This document shows, piece by piece, positions 57,347-64,000 of a DNA stretch of 64,000 bases (within the stretch, counting starts at the first letter, position 1; each line of letters starts with the position of its first letter). The DNA lies in the NCBI GenBank assembly GCA_029990175.1, contig JARKIP010000049.1, positions 11,820,001 to 11,884,000 of the forward strand. The letters are read 5' to 3'. The DNA is from Petunia secreta. Its lineage: Eukaryota > Streptophyta > Magnoliopsida > Solanales > Solanaceae. A program made the position numbers and the translations under genes. The notes under the pieces are model-generated. The model was not told where the DNA came from, searched no databases, and saw only the letters and a program-made list of their open reading frames with translations.

Positions 57347-58918
57347 TTTAGTACCTGAACAAGATCAACCTCATGCAAAGAATTAGCATAGAGACTGGCT
57401 ACACTATACTACTCATATATTATACTAGAATTAAGCTAAGCTGCTACACATGAAGTCTAAAAGAAGACTAATACTTAGAGATTTCAGGAAATTTTCCAGT
57501 TGGGCAAAGAATTTGGCGGCACACCAAAAATCATGCGGCGAAAGCAGATGGCTATGGGCGGTCGCCGAAGGCCTTGCTGACTATGTATCGGGGGCACCAA
57601 TTGAGAGGCGAGATGCAAGCTTCCTCCGCCCTTTTTTCAAACATTATGTGAGCACCTGCGGGGTCGGAAGTGAAGCTGCAGACCCGCCGAGTGCTTTTCG
57701 CATTTAACTTTACAACATCAATTCTCATCGGCTATTTCATCGAATCATTAGCCAAATTCAACTATAGTGAACAGATTCCAAAATATTCCATTCTCACATC
57801 TCTTAACAACCTCAAACACATTCCTAAGTGGACTTTTCAACTTCTCACTTCGTTCAAAATCTCTCTCAAGAATGAGACCACATTTTCAACTAAATTTCAA
57901 CCAAGAATCCTATCAAGTTCAAATCTTTTCAAGATGTTCAAGCATAACAAGGTATGTTCAAGGTTCTCTTTTGAGTTCATTTTGGTTAATTTATATTCTC
58001 TTTTTCTACCCCTTTCTTCACTCAGTAACAAATTAAAGCAAGAACATACCATAGGGTCTAGTATGCGTCAACAATTGCAAGAATAAACCCTAAATCTAAG
58101 GTATTAAAATTCCCTCAGTTTCATGTGAAAGAGCATGTTGTTCACTAACCACGACCCGCAACATGATGTTTTAATTTACCCCATGCTTAAATTAATCAAA
58201 AAAAAAAATAGGTCGAGCTCTTACCCAAATCAATTGAAAAATGAGACAGATTGAAGGGGTGGTGGTAGATCGGTGAAATCCAGTGTGCACTAGTGATTTG
58301 GAGTGTTGGCTATGGTTAGGAATGGTCGGAACAGTGATTTTCAGCAAGTGGGTAAAAAAAATAATTTATGGTTGGAGTGTGAAAATAATTTACCTGTGGC
58401 CTTTTATAGTCGGTTGACCCAACTGGGCCCATTGAAGTTGCGGATCGCCGATTGTTCGGCGGATCGCCGAAGCTTCGGTGCTGTGGGCATAACTCTCATT
58501 TTTTGCTCAAAAGTGGATGGACCGCAAGGCATTCGGCGGAGTTGGATCTGTGTCCCGCAGTTTGACCGGCTGGTTACCTTTCCAACCCGTAGAAAAAAAA
58601 TTCTTTATGTAAGGACCGGCGGCCCACATCAGTTTTGGCAGACCGCATAACTCATTTCGCACTTCCTTTGACGGTTCCTTCCCACATTTCAACTTCCTTC
58701 CACTTTCCTTGGGGTTAAATCCATCCTTTTCACACACCTTCTTGCATTGTACCTGCACTAACACCACTCAACAATGATTAAATGCAACTATCAAAGAACT
58801 TCAGATGTAACTTTTACACTAACTATAATACTAAAAATAAAAATGCTAAAAGTAAAACTTGGGTTGCCTCCCAAGAAGGGCTTGATTTAACGTCGCAGAA
58901 CGACGGTGTTATCTCAAT
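57347..58918. other. region between integrase and the extra ORF of the Athila-type element
   Basis: It contains GC-rich blocks with CGGCGGATCGCCGA (58445-58475) and a landmark TTGGGAGGCAACCC (complement near 58860). Open frames here have no recognised domain. Confidence 0.55.
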
Positions 58919-61900
58919 TCATCGATGATCTGTGAGATAGATGCAAGCAATCTCTTTAGGTTCGGTTTCACATTCCAAGTAATGCTTTACCTTTTGGCCA
59001 TTCACTCGAAAGGTTTTGAAACTTCCTTTCTCTTGCAACTCGACCCAACCATATAGTGATGTGTCTACCACTTTGTAGGCTCCACTCCATTTGGATTTCA
59101 ACTTTCCAGGAAATAGGTGCAACCTTGAATTGAATAGCAGCACCATATCTCCCGCTTTGAATATGTTGGTCCAAATTTTCTTGTTATGAATGATCTTTAT
59201 CTTTTCTTTATAAATCTTTGCATTCTCATACGCAAAGAACCTCATCTCATCAAGCTCGTGTAATTTCTCCACCCATGTCTTGAGCTCTTTTTCCCAATTC
59301 ATGTTGAGTTTCTTCAATGCTTATAATGCTTTGTACTCCAACTCTACGAGGATATGAAAGCTTTGCCAAAAACTAACCGGAAAGGTGACATCCCAATTGA
59401 GGTCTTGAATGCCGTGTGATATGCATAAGGCATCAGACAACTTTTTAGCACAATCCTTCTGGTTCACATTAACCGTCTTGACTAAGATTTGCTTGATTTC
59501 ATGATTCGACGCTTCCACTTGCCCACTATTTTGAGGATGATAAGGTGTACCAACTTTGTGTCTCACTCCATACTTCTCAAATATGGAACCAAAGGTCTGA
59601 TTGCAAAAATAGGTTCCCCCATCACTTATGATTGTGCGAGGGGTGCCAAATCATGTGAAAATATTTTTCTTGAGGAAGATGGTGGCACTTCTAGCTTCGT
59701 TGTTTAGTAAGGAAATTGCCTCAACCCATTTGAAAACATAATCGACTGTCGTAAGAGCTAGAAAAGGGGCCCATGAAATCGATCCCGCATACATCAAAGA
59801 GTTCTACCTCCACAAAAGGGTTTTGAGGCATTTCATGCCTCCTTGAGATTCCCTCCATTCTTTGACATTGGTCACAACTCTTTGTGTAATAATAAGCATC
59901 CTTGTACAAATTTGGCCAAAAGAAACCATATTCAAGTACCTTTGCTTCCGTTCTGACACCACCATGATGCCCTTCATAAGGAGCGGAGGGGCATCCTTGA
60001 AAAATAGCCCTTTGTTCGGCTTCGATAACACATCTTCTTATCATCCCATCGACACATACTTTAAAGAGGCAGAGATCATCCCAAAAGTATTGTCGGCTAT
60101 CTTTCATCAACTTCTTCTTTTGATTGTAGGAGAAGTCCTCCAGGACCTCTCCACATGCAATAAAATTGGCTAAGTCCGCGTACCACAGGATTTTTTCCCA
60201 AGATACCCCCAATATTCTCTCATCGGGAAAAGAATCATTGATCTCAAGAGTTTTTTTTGGGCGACACTCCTCCTCCAAACGAGATAAGTAGTCAGCCACT
60301 TGATTCTCGGTTCCCTTTCTATCAAGCACCTCGAGATCAAACTTTTGTAGTAAGCGTACCTATTGTATCAACATTGCTTTTGAGTCCTTCTTTTCCATCA
60401 AGTACCGGATGTCCGAATGATCGGTGTGTACAATGACTTAAGACCCTTCAAAATAAGATTGGAACTTCACAAAAGAAAAGACAATTGCCAATAACTCTTT
60501 CTCCGTCACCGTATAGTTTAATTGAGCCTCATTCATTATCTTACTAGCATAGTAGATTGGATGAAACATCTTCTCAACTCTTTGGCTAAGCACGTCTCCC
60601 AATGCTATATAGCTAGCATCACACATAAGCTTGAATGGAAGATCCCATTTGGACTCACTATCACTCCCATTTACATCTTCAAAGCTTTCAAGCATGCTTC
60701 ATTGAACTCAAACTTGGCATCCTTCTCTAATAGCTTGCACAATTGGTTCATAATCATAGATAAGTCTTTCATAAAGCGATGATAAAGGCCCGCATATCCC
60801 AAGAAGCTTCTCACTCATTTGACGGTTGTTGAAGGTGGAAGTGTGGAGATAACATCAATCTTGGCATGATCCACTTCAATTCCATTCTTGGACACTTTGT
60901 GTCCTAGGTCTATTCCTTCTTGAACAAAGAAGTGACATTTTTCCCAATTAAGCACAAACTTTGTCTCCTCACACCTCTCTAAGACTTTCTCTAGATTGAA
61001 AAGACAATCTTCAAAAGAATCTCCAACTACCGATAAGTCATCCATGAAGACTTCCAAAAAGTTGTCCACGATATCATGAAAAAGTGCAAGCATACACCTT
61101 GAAAGGTAGTCGAGGCATTGCAAAGTCCAAAAGGCATCTTGCGAAGTGCAAAAGTACCATATGGGCATGTGAAGGTTGTCTTATATTGATTATTTGCTTC
61201 AATCGAGATTTAATTGTATCCCGAGTATCCAGCAAGAAAGCAATAGTAAACACGACCCGCCAAACGATCAAGCATTTGTTCAATGAAAGGTAGGGGAATT
61301 GATATTTTCTAGTGGCATTGTTGAGCTTACGGTAGTCCATGCAAACTCGCCAACCGGTCACGGTTCGAGTTGATATAGCTTCACCCTTCTCATTGTGAAC
61401 TACCGTCGTCCCTCCTTTCTTGAGCACTCATTGAATGGGTCTCCTCATTGTGAACTACCGTCGTCCCTCCTTTTTTGAACACTCATTGAATGGGTGAGAC
61501 CCATTCACTATCGGAGAGTAGAACAATCACCCCCGCATCTAACCATTTAATGATCTCTTTCTTGATAATTTCTTGCATTGAACGATTCAACCTCATTTTG
61601 TGCTCCACCATGGGTTTGCAACCTTCTTCAAGTAAAATTTTGTGGGTGCATATTCCCGAATCAGTTCCTCTTATATACGCAAGAGTCCACCCAATTGCTT
61701 TAATCTCCATTTCACCACTTCAACTAGTTCGTCTTCTTGTTCTCTGGTTAAGTGGGAAGAGTGGAGTTTGGGTCAAGCACTACAAAAAAATGGTGCAAAT
61801 AGCAGCGATTTTAATGATGGTTTAGCGGAAATTATGACTACTTTAAAAAAAGTTTACTAGCGGTTTGGCCAATACTGCCTATGAAGCTATACTAATATTA

Positions 61901-62590
61901 TTTTGCCACGATTTCAAGCACCCGCTGGCAGAACCTCTGGTATTATGAATTTAGCAGCGCTTCGTGTTATGAGCTGCAGTTTTAGAACTGTCGCGGTATA
62001 TAAATTCAAAATTTTAGTTGAAACCTTGTAAGTTCATATTGAGGGGTGGGGGTAGGTTTAGAACGTCTGTAGTGGGCTCTGGCTAATCCTAGGTCAAAGC
62101 TCACTGGGCTAGAACTACGCATCAACTTGAATTGTGTTAACGCCACCTGCCTTCATATGTACTTGACACAAGCTGCTTGCCTTATTACTTATATATGCAA
62201 AATATTCATTCTTCATTGTCGATGTGGGACAACCATTGTACCGCAGGAAAACTTAAATAAGCTGCTGCTTAATCTACCTATTTACAAAACCGCTGGTATT
62301 CGAACCAAAACCTCCAGAAATATCTACTCGCCTGGAGCGGTTCCTCATAAACGCTTTTAATCCACACAAACCGCAGCAAAATGTATTTGTTAAGTGCAGT
62401 TCAATTAGACGCTGGGAAAATTTGAATTTTGCAGCGGTCTGCATCAGTGCCGCGAAACCACCACTGCAAAGCTCCTTTATTTTGTAGAGTAGGAAGGTGT
62501 ATATCAAGTGGGTTGGAAGGACTTTGAGTTCAAGAGTGGGGAGTTTTTCAATGGATGGCTTTTAGGTAGAGTGATTCGGTTCTCAAAATT
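58919..62590 (-). pseudogene. Athila-type pol (protease linker, RT, RNase H, integrase), fragmented
   Basis: Pieces in order on the minus strand: PSIEKLPTLELKVLPTHLIY (62560-62490), interrupted by the MITE; HLTREQEDELVEVVKW and KAIGWTLAYIRG, KILLEEGCKPMVEHKMRLNR (61770-61483); RT with VCMDYRKLNNATRKYQFPYL (61427) and the active-site box FMDDLSVVGD (near 61050); RNase H with LMCDASYIALGDVLSQRVEK and YTVTEKELLAIVFSF (60695-60438); DRKGTENQVADYLSRLEE (60329); integrase zinc region HHGGVRTEAKV...CDQCQRMEG and FDVCGIDFMGPF (to 59721); GTPYHPQNSGQVEASNHEIK (59566); and the carboxyl end VLLFNSRLHLFPGKLKSKWS (59317-58919). At least six shifts or stops break it. It cannot make an active polyprotein. 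Confidence 0.88.
61778..62489. mobile_element. CACTA-like MITE inserted in the Athila pol
   Basis: The left end is CACTACAAAAAAATGGTGCA (61778). The right end, in complement, is CTCTACAAAATAAAGGAGC (62489), CACTA-like with one changed base. Subterminal words around AGCGGTTT / AACCGCTG recur at both ends (61857, 62290, 62336, 62430). The flanks AAG and TAG agree at two of three bases. The pol reading on either side belongs together, which supports these borders. There is no coding region. Confidence 0.7.
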
Positions 62591-64000
62591 CACTACAACA
62601 AATTAGGCCTACGGCCACACTAATTTTAGACAACACTTAAAAAGTGTTGCTAAAAATATTTATGAGCACACTTTTTAAGTGTGGCCTTTGGTTAGAGCCT
62701 ATGGCCATACTTTTTAAGACAACGCTTGAAAAGCTTAGCTTTTAATTGTAAAGACAACGCTTATATAAGGTTGCCAAATCATAAAGTTTATAGCCGCTTA
62801 GTAATTATTAAGCAATGCTTTTGAAAAGTTGCTATATACTCGTACTAAAGGATACCAAGAGTATCCTAAAAAATTACGAAATTTTTTTAATTAAAATCCC
62901 CCCCTCCCCCCACCAAAAACATTCTCCTAATTTTCAAGGATTAAATTTACATACCCGCGAAAATATTTTGGCATCACTTTTCCCTCCTTTGCCTTTAGGT
63001 TTAGTTCATGAAAAATAACCTTCACCTTGCTTTTCACAAGATCCACAGCAGGTTTTGAAATCTTTTTAGGTCTTCTTTCTCTTTGATTTAGTTTTATAGA
63101 TGAAATAAGTCATCATTATCTTGTGATTGTCCATCTTTCCCTTTGTTTAAACACGAACAGAAAATAGGAAAAGCTAAAAATCCTTGCTTTCCTTTCAGTA
63201 CATCTGTACTTCTTCCTCGCGACTCTACTATGACAGTCCATCTCCTTCAGTGCTTCACAATTGCTGCTGGTAAGTCTCTCGTGACTGTACAGCAACAGTC
63301 CCATTCCCCTTCCACCTTAAGTGTAGTCTTGAGTTGTACTTCGTGTAGTTAATTGAAACCTTTTCGGGTCTTGATGGATCTGTACTAACTTTTTAGAAGC
63401 TGATTTTACGAATTCCAACAAAAATTGAGAGGGTTCTTCCCTTCCTAATACTTGTACAATCAGCACATGAAGAGTATGCTTGCAACGTGTTCGATAAAAT
63501 TCCTAAGTGATTAAAAGTTTAAATTTTTCGAAGTCTTGCGCAGTAAAAATATTAGCAGGCAGTATTATCAATTTGATCAAGTTTTAATATTGAATATGTC
63601 ATGTTGATGGTTTCTGTCCCATTCTCAAATATTTTCAGACTGCTCCCTTTGTTATTTGCTAAATATTTTGATTGGGTACTCTTAACTCCTTTTAATTACC
63701 TAATGTGTTATATGTGAAAGTATTTTTTTTTTATTTAGTTGCGTAACAAATATGGTTACTATCAAACGCACTTCAAGTTAGTTGTATAACTGAAGAACAA
63801 GAATGCCTTATTACCATATGTGGAAAGATGTATAATGTCCTCTTGCCATAGAAGTGAAAGAGATAAGTAGTTTCATTCTTTTGAATTTGTATACGTAAGC
63901 GTATTATCTCGAGTGTTAAGCTTCGAATGAAATAATAATTTTTTTCCGAATTGTTATTAGGTGGTGATAATCTTTCTTCCCTTGTCAAATCTTCTGTATA
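62591..64000 (+). mobile_element. left end of a further CACTA-like element, running off the window
   Basis: It starts CACTACAACAAATTAGGCCT and has subterminal repeats of the type ACACTTAAAAAGTGTTGC, CACTTTTTAAGTGTGGCC and CAACGCTT between 62620 and 62850. After about 62900 the sequence looks like unique DNA with a CT-rich leader (63060-63260), but no domain was recognised. The other terminus is not in the window, so the length is unknown. Confidence 0.6.

Larger units (their letters stand above)
51120..62590 (-). mobile_element. decayed Athila-type Gypsy element with nested insertions
   Basis: Reading right to left, the minus strand has the protease-to-RT linker (62590), reverse transcriptase, RNase H, integrase (to 58919), the GTTGCCTCCCAAG landmark (58863), an extra 3' ORF (57346 to about 54480), AC-rich non-coding DNA, a purine tract (complement of CTCCCCCAAAC at 52665) and a 3' LTR (to about 51120). 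gag, the 5' LTR and the primer-binding site are not visible: the element is cut at 62591 by the next CACTA. It is interrupted by a CACTA-like MITE (61778-62489) and by an LTR-tRNA insertion (54874-56290). It is older than both. Confidence 0.8.

Noticed and set aside
57450..58086. Plus-strand frames of 85-138 aa
   Set aside because: They lie in non-coding DNA of a minus-strand retroelement and lack any recognised domain or codon pattern.

Overview
This is nuclear DNA of a flowering plant, probably an asterid eudicot and possibly Solanaceae. The evidence is AT-rich intergenic DNA, GT-AG introns, a plant CYP714-type cytochrome P450 pair, and nested CACTA, MULE, hAT, Copia and Athila-type Gypsy elements. 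Nothing bacterial is present. The species call is inference. There is one conventional host gene in readable condition (a P450, minus strand, 25649-29158) and one tandem copy of it that has been broken.

Layout. 1-2892: right part of an internally deleted CACTA element. 3786-4891: Ac/Ds-like hAT element with GC-rich ends. 5175-5464: two tandem TRIM/LTR-like repeats. 5484-15767: a complete Mutator-like element with an exact 9-bp target duplication. It carries two convergent genes that both read through every intron without a stop: a DUF1985-Ulp1 protease gene (plus) and a MURA transposase gene (minus). 16340-17390: an unassigned transcript-like stretch and a 31-bp minisatellite. 18116-25381: a complete CACTA element (3-bp duplication ATA) whose two genes are decayed. 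25649-42370: tandem CYP714-like genes; copy A is intact over five exons, and copy B is split in exon 2 by a 5.2-kb Copia element (35840-41045). Between them lie a hAT element (29640-30586, exact 8-bp duplication) and a MULE-type MITE (32039-32629, exact 9-bp duplication). 42957-49835: an Athila-type gag-protease element without reverse transcriptase or integrase. About 51120-62590: a decayed Athila-type element on the minus strand (pol, extra 3' ORF, 3' LTR). It is interrupted by a CACTA-like MITE (61778-62489) and by an LTR fused to most of a tRNA-Asp sequence (54874-56290). 62591-64000: the start of another CACTA-like element.

Two things stand out. The first is 54874-56290. One LTR, preceded by the two bases that normally sit between polypurine tract and U3, is followed by the primer-binding site, which continues to about 67 nt of reverse-complemented mature tRNA-Asp including the CCA end. 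It is flanked by the same 5-bp target sequence on both sides. This is what plus-strand strong-stop DNA would look like if reverse transcription ran through the tRNA primer and the product entered the chromosome. The second is the intact two-gene MULE. Its introns and intergenic DNA are saturated with TGTTTC/TGTATC-type words in the sense direction of each gene. The same word family forms a minisatellite outside the element.
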